Shown: positions 35,913 through 46,478 of the stretch, one piece after another
Layout: every line of letters starts with the position of its first letter
How positions within the stretch are numbered: position 1 is the first letter of the stretch
Assembly: GCA_028456385.1 (NCBI GenBank)
Contig: JALNQF010000019.1
Span: forward strand, 1 to 64,000
Direction: 5' to 3'
Length of the DNA stretch: 64,000 bases
Origin: Ophiosphaerella korrae
Lineage: Eukaryota > Ascomycota > Dothideomycetes > Pleosporales > Phaeosphaeriaceae
Translations under genes and position numbers: made by a program
The notes under the pieces: model-generated
What the model was told of the DNA's origin: nothing
What the model saw: only the letters and a program-made list of their open reading frames with translations
The model's database searches: none

Positions 35913-36916
35913 ATGAGCTCGATGATGAGACAATCGCCAGGGTACTACAGAGGCAGGAGGAGCTTGGCCTTGGATCAGAAGAAATATTACTGTATGGAGG
36001 CGATGAACTTTTCAGCAGCACGACTGGTTCCAAGGTTTCGTTTGGTGGTTTCGGTGGTTCAAATAAGAAGCAACAGGCACGTATGCGTAGCAATCGCAGT
36101 ACGACCTTCCCGTCTGCGTCTGCGATGGCTGATGCTCTAGCCATGGACCCATACGGAGGGTTTGATATCATGGACACTGAACGCCCATCGCTCAAGCCGA
36201 AGAAAAAAGGCCGACGTGGCCAGATGCCACCTGAGTTAGACGACTCTGATCTCAATGCGCAATTACAAAATGCTTGGGAGGCTGATCGGACGAAGAAGAG
36301 ACTGAAAAAGGCAGAGCGAGAAGCGCTACGCAAACAGGGTCTATTGGGCAGAAAGGGGAAAGCGGCTGATCTGAAGATCAAATACAAAGATGGTCTCACA
36401 ATGGAGGATATTGTCGAAGAATTTCGAGAGTTTATGCTCGACAACCGACAGATCATGAATCTTCCGCCTATGGATGCACATCGCCGCGCCACGATCCATC
36501 AAGCAGCCAACTTTTTTGATGTAAACTCACGCTCACGGGGCGCTGGGCAAGACCGTTTCACTATACTTTCAAAAACCTCGCGCACAAGAACCTATACAAG
36601 CGATGAATTCGATCAGATCGCGTGGCGGAAAGGCTTCTTGCGCCGCCTACGCGGCCCGTTGCAGGGTGGAAAGATCAAAGGGCCCACAGGAGGGTCGATA
36701 TTTCGCTCTGGACCCCGTGTACGCCCACAAGTTGGTTACCGCGACGGCGATAAAGTTGGTGCCAATGCTCCTGAACTTGGTCCTGAAAATAAAGGTCATG
36801 CTTTGATGATGAAGATGGGCTGGTCCAAGGGCATGGCCTTGGGTTCAGTCGATAATCAGGGCATCTTGCATCCCATTGCGCACACAGTCAAGACAAGCAA
36901 AGCAGGATTGCAGTGA
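34595..36916 (+). CDS. SQS1: R3H and G-patch protein SQS1 (Prp43 cofactor)
   Basis: Two exons, 34595-34709 and 34761-36916 (51-bp intron GTATGT...CCCAG), give 756 residues. The first exon is basic (MSRKNKSKGN). The middle has WLPVADRPDMDAFL and DAAIDDYMQNAQE blocks. At about 396-430 comes a near-pure Asp run. An R3H-like region follows (about 560-625, EFREFMLDNRQIMNLPPMDA). The C-terminal G-patch (about 710-745, HALMMKMGWSKGMALG) is intact. In yeast, Sqs1/Pfa1 stimulates the DEAH helicase Prp43 in ribosome biogenesis and splicing. The start was chosen at the first ATG that keeps the basic exon in frame with the conserved part. Confidence 0.9.
35835..35925 (+). repeat. GAT/GAC repeat encoding poly-Asp in SQS1
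   Basis: A trinucleotide GAY repeat of about 90 bp gives an acidic run of about 30 residues. It mixes GAT and GAC, so it is not a pure microsatellite. On the minus strand it reads as a spurious poly-Ser frame. Confidence 0.95.
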
Positions 36917-37351
36917 GCATTTAGCTTAACGCACTTCACTTCGTTACTGTTACAAAATTTCGGACATTTACTGTTACTCGACGTTTGCAAGTGCGTTGTG
37001 TAAAAAAGTTCTAGAGCACGCCATGTTCAGAACAAGCAACCACGCAATGTGCCAATAGCGTTTGCACCAGTTCTACGATACTTACTATGTAATGGCTGTA
37101 CGATATTTGAGGTTCATTCAACCTTACACGGTTGGAATTGATAGCTACAATAATAGCTCCGGGCCATGGGCTCGGTGATATCAAATACAAAGTTCCCTTC
37201 ATTGCATTTGTCTTTTTCCTATCTTTCCTATTGATCTTCCCGTTTCGTGTTATCATTGCAACATATTTCTTCTATCGAACAAAAGATGTTATGCTTTTCC
37301 AACTTTCTAGCAGTGCTGGTGTGTTTTCTTCGTCCATCTTCTAGAATCCCA
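36917..37351. other. Convergent intergenic region, SQS1 and sugar transporter
   Basis: 435 bp of 3' flanks. No gene is supported. Confidence 0.6.
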
Positions 37352-39041
37352 TTAAACATGAACTGCCATTTGCTTTGTATTATAGTTTTCATCAAATGCG
37401 TTGATCTCATGTTTTCGGAACTGCCTTGTTGGTAACTCCGCCGCAAACATCAGGTCGAGTTCCTCATTCGTCCTACTCTTTGTCTCAGGCATCCGAAAGA
37501 AAGCCCAAACAGCCATGAGGAGAGCAGAAACAAACCAGAAAAACCCGGACTTGCCCTTCCAATTCCAAGCGGTGGGGTTCATCATATATGGTTGAATGGT
37601 ATTTGCGACAAGAATGGCGAGATAGTACGAGTTTCTGGCGAGGACTACTGTTTTGGACCTCAAGCGGGTTGAGGATACTTCTGCAGGTATGACCCATCCA
37701 ACAGGGCCGAGTGAGAGATGGAATGTTGCCAACCACACGAGGCAGAGGGATGCCTGAACCCACTTGACTGTATTATTGTGCGATAGAGCCAAGGCCCCAA
37801 TGATGAAGAGCCAGAGAGCCTCAAGGGACATTCCTGTAACATATAATCGCCGTCTACCAACGCTATTTAACATGAACCAAGCAGCAATGGTAGAAACGAA
37901 ACCGATCGCTGTGGCGCCTAGATTGAGCGCATAGGAGATATCAGTGTTCAAGCCAGCTTGTTGGAAGAAGTATGTAGCCGAGTATGCAAACTGAGATCCA
38001 CATAAGACTTGGCCTATGAAGACCACGCAGGCAATTTCGGTTCGGCGAAGATCATGGCCACGAAAACAATCCATGTAAGAAGTCCCCGCAGAGATTTCTT
38101 TTTCGAGATCGTTGGTGTGATGCATCAACGCCACAGCAGCTTTAGCATAAGGATGTTCTGATTTCGCTGTAAGCCGATAAAAGACCTCCTCGGCCTTTTC
38201 ATGTTGACCTTTCCTGACAAAATGCCATGGAGATTCTGGCATAGCGATGGCTGCGACTATAAGGAGTGGCATCCACATCCACTGCAATGCAAATGGAATT
38301 CGCCATGCCCATTGATCCAGACGATTTATGAAACTTTTCAATACTCCTGCGCTAACGAACTGGCCGATGGTCCAGCACATGTTGACATACGCCGTCAAAT
38401 AAGGTCGAAGAGCCAAGGGACAAACCTCCGATGCATATGCGGGTCCGATCGTGGCCAACATCCCCCACGGAATTCTACCATTCGCATCAGCGCTACTTTA
38501 TTGTGATACACCAGCTCAGAAACACGTACCCGTTAAGTATCTGACCAACGGCCTGTAACTCAACACTAAAGCCGAAAAATGCAATGAAAACGAACGATGC
38601 CATCATGAGTAGTGCTATGCCGAAAGCTGGCTTGTATCCGTATCGACTAATGATCCAGCCGTTCAGGAAAGCGCCCAAAAATGCAAATCCTTGAGGTCCG
38701 CTCCCCATTGCGCTCTGCCACTTTGATTCAATCTGATAACTATTCGTCGCTTTGTCGAACGACCCAAATTGTTTGGCGTAACTCGGGTAGGCAAAGAGAT
38801 TACCAACAAGTGCCGTGGCATACCCTTCCATGACAATAGCCATAGATACTGTCAGCGACCAAGCAACGGCATATGGATAGGCACGCAAAGCTTGCATTAC
38901 AGTCAGAGCATGTTCGCGGTCATTGGCCTGGCGGGCTTCATCTGCTGTCCCTCTCCAGCCGGTATCGAGATTGCTAGCGGCGGGTTCCGTAGGATCTGCT
39001 TTCTCGTCGTGGACACCGGATGCTGGTAGTGTCGAAGCCAT
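37352..39041 (-). CDS. MFS sugar transporter, alpha-glucoside/maltose permease type
   Basis: Two exons, 38530-39041 and 37352-38474 (intron GTACGT...GGTAG), give 544 residues. Twelve hydrophobic spans are expected. Sugar-porter signatures are visible: FLNGWIISRYGYKPAFGIAL after TM2, IPWGMLATIGPAYASEVCP in loop 4, MPESPWHFVRKGQ before the central loop, NSVGRRRLYVTGM, and the end FRMPETKSRTNEELDLMF. Loop and tail match the fungal maltose/alpha-glucoside:H+ symporter group. It is divergent from an alpha-galactosidase gene, so galactosides such as melibiose or raffinose are plausible substrates (inference). The ATG at 39041 is preferred over upstream non-ATG extension. Confidence 0.88.
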
Positions 39042-40088
39042 CAAGTAGAGTATCAATGGCTATGAGATTTTAGCGGGGCCTTGTAAGCATTGTTAAAGGC
39101 AGATCTTGACAAGAAAATATAAGGTAGTCGATGAAACACGCATCCGCTTATCTTAAATGACGAGATCTGAGTTGCCTGTCTGATTTCATCGTACTGGGTC
39201 ACAAGACAGTATTTACCACAAGCTATGCAATCGAAAGCCGCATTTACAGGACGGAATAATGGTACAATCTGCGGGGTAGGACTTGCGGGATCGTTGTTGG
39301 TGGATTTTTAGTTTAATAGCTTGGTTCGATGATTAAATGTTCGATGTCTTTCGCCAGAAGGACCTGATCAAACACTATATTGGATCGCCAACATATGCAT
39401 GATTTCGGAGATCCTTGCGAAGGTATTTGGTAGGACTGCGGGGACGCAGCCTGAAGTCTATTAACCGGTTTGCAGGGTTACATCCTTCCACTGAACAACT
39501 TCTTTCTGAGTAGTATTAGTTCGCACTTATACCAAATTTTTAACTATAAGGCACACTATTAAATGGTTTCAATAATGATTTCTTCACAATTGGATAGACT
39601 GTCCAAAGTTGGTTGATTTAGTTCCACATCAAATTCGTCAATCATCGGCCAAGAAGTTCCTCTCTCAGTATAATAGCCTACGCCCACAAGCATTATAACA
39701 CGTAGATTGTCTTGTTCATGCTAGTTGTTACCAACATAATTTGTCATGGTGTGATCCGGTTGGTAGGATAATGATGAACTTACAGTCGCCTAGAATCAAA
39801 CGCATTATGTTTAAATCAGCTCATAGTTAGATACTTTGGTATCTTATCGTAAAGGTGTTGTGACAGCGTCCACCGGGACACGTGTGGGGTAAGAGCGGCC
39901 CCTCCGGAGTCAGGATCTAGGATGCATGCATTCCAGCCAACCATATTAGGAGCTCAACCTTTATTTCCCCACCGGAGTAATTATTTCGATGTCGGGTTGA
40001 GGTGACATCAACCCGTGAACGGGGCACTAGGTAGCCTTTGGGTTTTCTCCCTACTACTTGCATTCGCGGTAACTGACAGACTTCCCAA
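39042..40088. promoter_or_regulatory. Divergent promoter of transporter and alpha-galactosidase, 1.05 kb
   Basis: Shared upstream region of the two catabolic genes. Sites that fit the CreA/Mig1 consensus SYGGRG occur at about 39271 and 39440 (GCGGGG) and 39884 (GTGGGG). A CGG-N5-CCG inverted repeat lies at 39896-39906, a form bound by Zn2Cys6 regulators. Several AT-rich blocks also occur. All sites are short and would arise by chance often, so they are candidates only. Confidence 0.4.
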
Positions 40089-42200
40089 ATGGCGAAGTCA
40101 TTCTCATGGAAGACCAATGCTCTTTTTGTCGAGTTTACTGTGGCTGAGGATGGGACCGTTTGTATCAATAGAATTCAATTGACAGGCACTGATTCCAATG
40201 TGCGAAGACCAGATCATTCACTTTTACCTATTCACCAACTTCGACTCCAAGGAGAGGGCAATTACGACAGATCCAAAACGTCAAAAGCTCTTGTTTCATC
40301 TTACTGGGCTAAGAGATTGAAATATAATTCTCATCGCGAATGGAGTGAATCAGGAGCTAGCCATTGCGAGGTCTTGACGAAAGATGACGGGTCTGGCTTG
40401 GTAGTAGCCTCTAAGTTCACTATTTTCGACAGTGTACCGGTTTTGCGAGCATGGGTTTCAGTTCATAACAGCTCTGCAAATAATGTCTCTTTGACATCAG
40501 TTCCATCACTTGTGGTGGGCGGTTTGACGAGAGGCTCGGAGCAGTGGTGGCATGACTATAAGGTGTATACAGCAAACAACACGTGGTTCCGTGAGGCCCA
40601 ATGGAGGCATCACTCACTTCCTGACACAGGTATTGATATATTCCTTCCTGAACGACTACCTGCGTCTTTCGTCACATTTGGATGCTCAAATTTGGGCAGC
40701 TTTTCGACCGGGTCGTATTTGCCCATGGGAATGTTACATAGTGAGACAGCTTCTGATACCTGGCTGTGGCAAGTCGAGAACAATGGGTCATGGAAATGGG
40801 AAATTGGAGACTGGTGCGCGCAAGTGTATGTCGCAATAAGTGGCCCAACGGATAACGACCACAGATGGGTGAAGGAGCTCCTGCCGGGTGAGACATTCAC
40901 CACTGTGCCTGCAGCCATATGTCATCTACACGGCAGACCAGATGCAGCTTTCCAAGCATTGACGGAGTACAGAAGGAGGATCAGAAGATTCCATCAAGAC
41001 AACGTTCAGCTCCCTATCATTTTCAATGATTTCATGAACTGCCTCATGGGCGATCCGGACGAGAACAAGATCCGAAAACTGATTAAACCTGCCGTAGAAG
41101 CTGGCGCTGAGTATTATGTCATCGATGCTGGCTGGTACTCGAACGACAGTAACTGGTGGGATGACATTGGGGCATGGGAGCCGTCCCCTAAAAGATTTCC
41201 ATCTGGCTTCGCTACCCTGCTGCAAGAACTCAAAGCTTCTGGTTTAATACCCGGAGTTTGGGTTGAACCGGAGTCCATAGGAGTGAAGTCGGTGCTCGCA
41301 GACCGATTGCCAGCCGAGGCATTCTTTCAGCAGAATGGGAAACGTATCGTTGAAAGAGATCGATACCAACTCGACTTCCGTCACGAAGCCGTGATAAGGT
41401 ATCTGGATCAGACCATAGACCGGCTAGTTACAGGTTTAGGTGTTGGCTATCTGAAATTCGACTACAACATTGAAATCATTCAAGGCACAGACGTCAATAC
41501 CAACAGTACGGGGACAGCACAACTTGATCACAACCGGGCATACCTCACATGGATCACGAGCCTTTTTGACAGATATCCTGGTTTAGTAATTGAAAACTGC
41601 TCTAGTGGCGCGCAACGTATGGACTATGCCATGCTATCTATACATCCACTACAATCAACCAGCGATCAAGAAGATCCTGTTATGTATAGTGCAATCGCCG
41701 CAGCGATTTTCACGGCAGTAGCTCCAGAACAAGGCGCAAGTTGGGCTTATCCACAGAAAGATTGGCCTGACGAAATCAACGCTTTGACAGTCGTGAACAG
41801 TCTTCTGGGTAGGGTCCATCTAAGCGGCCGACTCGACCAATTGTCTGGACACCAGTTTGATATTATCAGCGAAGGTATGCAGGTATACAAGTCGATTCGC
41901 AGTGATGTGAAAACAGGAGTTCCATTCTGGCCCTTAGCTCTTCCCAAGTGGCACGATGAGTGGTTAGCAGTTGGTTTGGTTTGTCAGAACAGGACGTTAT
42001 TATCAGTATGGAGAAGAGGCGGTGAAGCGACTTGTGAGCTTCCTGTGAGTCACCTTGTGAAGCACCAGCAGGTGAAAGTCACACTGCTCTATCCCAATAC
42101 TTTTAGCGCAGAAGCGCATTGGGATGCTTCGAGGAGTGCTTTGATAGTAAAACTACCAGAAACGGTGTGCGCGCGAGTGTTTGAGATGGTAGTGTTCTAA
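40089..42200 (+). CDS. GH36-family alpha-galactosidase, intracellular type
   Basis: One uninterrupted frame of 703 residues. An N-terminal beta-sandwich domain (WWHDYKVYTANNTWFREAQW) precedes the (beta/alpha)8 barrel: YYVIDAGWYSN, GVWVEPESIG, then YLKFDYNIEI with nucleophile Asp458 and ENCSSGAQRMD with acid/base Asp512, 54 residues apart as in GH36. The C-terminal beta domain ends the protein. No signal peptide is present, so the enzyme should act in the cytoplasm after uptake of galactosides. It is intronless, unlike almost every neighbour, and pairs head to head with a sugar transporter. It resembles bacterial-type GH36 enzymes, and transfer from bacteria is a possible origin (inference). 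Confidence 0.93.
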   Translation: MAKSFSWKTNALFVEFTVAEDGTVCINRIQLTGTDSNVRRPDHSLLPIHQLRLQGEGNYDRSKTSKALVSSYWAKRLKYNSHREWSESGASHCEVLTKDDGSGLVVASKFTIFDSVPVLRAWVSVHNSSANNVSLTSVPSLVVGGLTRGSEQWWHDYKVYTANNTWFREAQWRHHSLPDTGIDIFLPERLPASFVTFGCSNLGSFSTGSYLPMGMLHSETASDTWLWQVENNGSWKWEIGDWCAQVYVAISGPTDNDHRWVKELLPGETFTTVPAAICHLHGRPDAAFQALTEYRRRIRRFHQDNVQLPIIFNDFMNCLMGDPDENKIRKLIKPAVEAGAEYYVIDAGWYSNDSNWWDDIGAWEPSPKRFPSGFATLLQELKASGLIPGVWVEPESIGVKSVLADRLPAEAFFQQNGKRIVERDRYQLDFRHEAVIRYLDQTIDRLVTGLGVGYLKFDYNIEIIQGTDVNTNSTGTAQLDHNRAYLTWITSLFDRYPGLVIENCSSGAQRMDYAMLSIHPLQSTSDQEDPVMYSAIAAAIFTAVAPEQGASWAYPQKDWPDEINALTVVNSLLGRVHLSGRLDQLSGHQFDIISEGMQVYKSIRSDVKTGVPFWPLALPKWHDEWLAVGLVCQNRTLLSVWRRGGEATCELPVSHLVKHQQVKVTLLYPNTFSAEAHWDASRSALIVKLPETVCARVFEMVVF

Positions 42201-42288
42201 AGATGTCAATGGCGATATTGTAGACCTAGTATCTGTTGGTATGGATTTACTGAACGCACACCTTGCCCAGTAAAAACCCATTGGCAAC

Positions 42289-43443
42289 CTATCGTGGAAG
42301 CAATTTATGATTCTGCTTCCCGAATTTCATCTGATTGTCCAACTGGTCAAACTTCTGCAAATTCGCCCCTTTGGCGTATGCCCATTCTCTTGCTCTACGA
42401 GCCACTGTCTCACTCCTCTGTGCCTTCTTCTCGGCCAAGACAAGCGCCTGCCGCTGTTGCACAGAAACCCCCGAGATACCCATCTCTTCTCGACGCGCCA
42501 GTTGTCGGTTCGACGCCTGTGCGGCTAGTGGTGGCAGCGATTCTGGATCCTCAGAACCCGAAGGTAAAGCTTGAACCGTTGATTCCAGGAGACCCCGTTT
42601 TCTAGAAGCTTTCTTGGCGGCAGGAGGAGCATGTCTTGAACTAATCACCTTGCCAGAGGCGAAAAGAATATCCGTCTCTGACAGGTGAGTCAGGTGTTCT
42701 TGTTGTTCTTGCTCTTCCTCACCCTCGTTTCTGTCGGCGCATAGTGGGCTTTCCCAGAAATCTGATAGTTCCGGTTCTCTATCGAGGTTTAAAAGACAAT
42801 GGCCCTTATCCCTCATGTGGCACTGTATGCTCAGAGTCGAGGGCTTCGTGGCGCCGCAGTAGAGGCATTCGTGCCACGCCCGGACCTCTGTAGCAAGATA
42901 GCCCACGAAGCTCTGCATGTCTAAAATCATATCCGGATCGGGGAAAAACATGCTGTGGACTGCACGCATATGCTCGATGTTGGCTGCGAAGCCGACGTCA
43001 TCGTTCACAAAGCCCTGACTGCAGAAAAGACACTGAAAGGGCGATGCACTCTGTTTGCCCTCGTTGTCTGAGTTATCATCCTCACTGCTGCTAGAAGGGA
43101 TATCACTAATTTCGATATTTTGCTGAATCCGTTTCTTGACCTTGTTCTCCATCTTTTTCTCAAATTGGGGATGGAACTCATCGAGGGAAATTGGCGGTAA
43201 TGATGCGATGCGTCGCTTGAGGTTATATATGCTATTTTCATGTCAAATTGTGACGTGCAGGCCATATTCGACGTTTTCAACATACTGCCATGGTTCTTTC
43301 ATGTGTGTGCGCTGCTCCTGTCCATCCTGGAAGGATATATGGCACGAAGTGCACAAGTAATTTCGCAATGGAAGTGGAAAAGAAGGCTGCTCATCATGCA
43401 TCTCAGTAGCAGTGCCTAGATTAGAGGAAGTATTGTCTAGCAT
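42289..43443 (-). CDS. REI1: 60S ribosome maturation zinc-finger protein REI1
   Basis: Two exons, 43286-43443 and 42289-43231 (intron GTATGT...AATAG), give 366 residues. Zinc fingers: YLCTSCHISFQDGQEQRTHM at the start leading to WH-I-YNLKRRIASLPPI across the intron, FQCLFCSQGFVNDDVGFAAN ending IEHMRAVHSMFFP, and HECLYCGATKPSTLSIQCHM. The C-terminal basic segment has LARREEMGISG and WAYAKGANLQKFDQLDNQMK. Rei1/Reh1 acts in the cytoplasm on late pre-60S particles to release Arx1-Alb1 and to probe the exit tunnel. The stop lies only 88 bp from the convergent GH36 stop. Confidence 0.94.
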
Positions 43444-44069
43444 TATTTCATTTATTTATGGAGGTGATAGGTGTCAATTGAAGATGATTATGATGACAAT
43501 GGTGGAATGTTGACTCGCTCTTATATATTAGTCGCATGCCTAAGTCTGGAACCATTATTCTACACTCAAAAGGTTTTAACGGACGAGGAAATCTGAGTTC
43601 GTCGCATACACAGCCGAGTGAATGGAGTGGTTGTTGCCAAAGTTGGTGCTTGGTGTATCCTTCTGAGTCCCAACTCAGAATGACTCATTTGTAGCAATGT
43701 GTGGTATGACCCACAAATTGCCGCATTGGAGAAAGCAGCGCTCCGCCACTGACATCATTCTACGCGGTGATAATGACCCATAAGTTTTGCTACACTATCC
43801 ATCCGGACAGGAAACGGCCGAACGACTTACAGGATGAGTTACAGGAGTCCGTGGCGTACTTCGCACTGAACGTTAACATGCCTAGTATCATCCACCAATC
43901 ACCCCCTTTTAGAGTACTTCTTGGTTTGTAATTTCTATATCAATGAGCAAGATTTTGAGCACAGTTGACATCGGGACGTCATGTGAAAACAATGTTATAT
44001 GATAGTATTCAGTAATTTTCAATGAGTGTGTTCGTTCAAGTCCGTTCGGGCAGCCAATGTTTCCATTCA
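43444..44069. other. Intergenic, REI1 promoter side
   Basis: About 630 bp upstream of REI1 with no recognisable coding sequence. It begins a gene-poor 3-kb interval. Confidence 0.5.
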
Positions 44070-44730
44070 TCAATGCACAGGGGTGCTAACTGACCCGGAA
44101 TTCCAGCTCTTCTTATCCGCGTCCCACCAAGCAACGGAAGGTATACGTTCTTTGTGTCCTTCCTTCTCCGCGAAATAAAACACTTGGATAGTATTTGAAT
44201 CCGCACTCAGAAGACAACTGGTTGGGCTCGACGCGCGAGCCGTGAAATCATACCAGCCGGTCTTTTGTGCCGGCCGCAGGACATGAGACAGCGGCCATGT
44301 CTTTTCCACAACTTATGACAGATTACTTACCGATCACCAACATGTCTTCTTGCCACGCAAAACGGTCGTTTCTAGGCAATTCGCATCCTGATATCTCCAT
44401 TTTGATTTGCATAGAAAACTGTGTTTCGACCGTTCGCTAAGCATGATGTCAGGATAGTTAGTGCAGGAAGCTCCTTGATTATCTGGTTAGCACTCTATAC
44501 TACAGAAAATGAGTTACTTTGAGAATTACCTGCGGGGTAGGGGGCTTAGAAGCAGGTGCGGTAGCAGGTTTGGGAGCAGACGCAATAGTAGGCTTAGGAG
44601 CAGGTGGGCAAATAGGCGCGGTAGTGGGCGCGAGAGCCGATGCGGGAGTAGGGGACAAATGGTTCGATGTAACACCAACCAATAACTTAGAGAGATATGA
44701 TAGGTTATTTATACTGGTCCTGTAGTCCAT
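44070..44730 (-). pseudogene. Possible fungal lectin-like (beta-propeller) gene relic
   Basis: Minus-strand pieces that look like parts of one gene: an ATG at 44730 opening a Pro/Ala/Lys-rich stretch (APTTAPICPPAPKPTIAS), a plausible intron (GTAATT, two CTAAC-like sites, CTTAG), then NGRNTVFYANQNGDIRM, and in other frames NDRFAWQEDMLVIG and TWPLSHVLRPAQKTG, ADSNTIQVFYFAEKEG, WWDADKKSWNSGS. The alternation of W/Y-rich blades with 'visible-in-frame' VFY-x-N-x-x-G-x-I-R and IQVFY strings resembles fucose-specific-lectin-type beta-propellers. Frame changes without usable introns suggest decay. The family call is tentative. A spliced functional gene is not fully excluded. Confidence 0.35.
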
Positions 44731-46004
44731 AGTTAACTCGTTTATTACCAGAAACCACTCACGGAAACACTTGATAGACGTGTGTGGCTTGCTGAGTTGT
44801 GGGAAGAACTATGTTGATAACTTTTAGGCCACCCTACAAATACGCATATTTACACTATATTCTTTATTCTTGAACAAATCAGATAGAGAGGAATTATGTA
44901 TAGTAGAATGATTCAAGTTAACTGGAGAAAACTGAGTATCAGGTACTATACCAACGACTGTTTCTTGATCATAAATAGGAGAATGCTGCTACCTAGGATT
45001 TTATCACGTTATCTGGGTCGAGTAGGACACACCTCAGATACAAATGAAGAAGGCCTAGAATTTGCAGCATTATCCATATGTAATAATGTCGGTGTGTATA
45101 CTCAGGTAGCGTAAGATGTGGCTAGCAGCTGTTCACCCGGCGATTGCACGCAAACTTATAGGTAAAGACCATTCCCGACATTTAGATTGGCCAACACCCT
45201 ACACGATATCAGCCTCATAACTTCTCTTGAAGTAGTAGACCACATGTCAATCAAAGGAATACGAGAACAAGGTCCTATAATAAGTGGTAAAGTGATCAGT
45301 TTGTTCACTCTTGTTACCAACAGTGAGGGGTTACGTCTATATAGTTATTAGAAAGCTGATATAGCCTTTCTGGTTGAGTTTTCTGTCAATTTGTATAGTA
45401 TTTTGTCTGTTTCGACTCCATAGAGTAAGCGGAGGTAGGGAGTTATATACAAAAGGTTGATTTGTAAACACTGTTGTCATAGAACAGTATAGTACCAACA
45501 CAAATAACTGGAAAGAAATTTAGCATTTCAATTGTTCGAATATAACAACTTCTCTAATTGAAGCTGGTAAGATTATCTTAGGTGCTCAAGTGGCATTGCG
45601 GTGGCTGGCTGAGTTGGCCACAAGTACAATAAGAAATGGATTCTTATGTTGAGGACGGGAAATATCGTGAGCTTGATTGTACATATAACTAGTATCAGCA
45701 AGAGTAATTCGCATCACGATAGGAGTCTAGGTACAACGAGTTGAAATGTAATGAGCTGAGATTACTACAGGCTGAAGCTAACCTAATACTAGTGCTAACA
45801 TATTGACTGTATCCAATCAATAATGTTAGATCGCAAGGATTCAGGTTACAATAGCCGAATTTGAACAAGCATACGCATTGATGTGCATGAAGATGGTAAA
45901 TGTTATAGAGACTGAGGGTAGGTCAACTGTTGTGCCCACCAAAGGTAGTGGTTCCACACTTTCTAGTTTAGCTTGGTGGTTGCATTCTGCGCTGTAGCGA
46001 AGGT
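44731..46004. other. Gene-poor AT-rich interval
   Basis: About 1.3 kb with only chance frames. No terminal repeats, transposase or reverse-transcriptase motifs were seen. Confidence 0.5.
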
Positions 46005-46170
46005 AGCCATCTAAAAGTATGCCTGGCAGCAATGGCATGATACTTGCGTCTGCGACATGGAAACTCGTCACCCGGCGCACGCATAGGTTCGCATCTGCCA
46101 TCACCTTGCCTCGGTTGGCATTTCCCCGGTTACATGTAACACAAGTGTGGTTGTGCCTATCAGCGTGATT
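46005..46170 (-). pseudogene. GMC oxidoreductase C-terminal relic
   Basis: A short minus-strand frame carries HTCVTCNRGNANRGKV, ADANLCVRRVTSF and HVADASIMPLLPG. The last is the C-terminal signature of GMC (glucose-methanol-choline) oxidoreductases (usually 'LRVxGVxxLRVADASIMP'), and the preceding TC-x-x-C/G block fits the region before it. The remainder of the enzyme (FAD-binding N-terminus) is absent and the frame runs on into unrelated sequence. I read it as the remnant of a decayed gene. Confidence 0.5.
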
Positions 46171-46478
46171 TCGGGTTCCCTCCAGCCAATCTCCCTTTAT
46201 GTTGAACTTAACGTGTTTTTGTGCCGTTGGCCGACAGGCTGCAGGGGTGTGCGAGCTGTGCAGATTAAAAATTGACACAGCTCGCGTCCGAAACAAATAG
46301 GTCATTTCTTGTCACAAAAGTTTCTTCCTACAAGACTTGAAAGGTAACGAGACTCCGTTGAATGCTAATGTTTGCGCATATAAGAGATATGCTGAATGCA
46401 ATCATGCCGTGGAGACTCACAAGTCAAAACCCTGCCCCAAGCGCCAATTACTTTATACTACAAACTATGAAGTTGCTA

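Noticed and set aside
35689..36492. Minus-strand open frame rich in Ser opposite SQS1
   Set aside because: It is the complement of the poly-Asp repeat and conserved SQS1 coding sequence. The Ser run is an artefact of the GAY repeat.
44500..45840. Mobile element in the gene-poor interval
   Set aside because: No terminal inverted or long repeats, target-site duplications, transposase or reverse-transcriptase motifs were seen.
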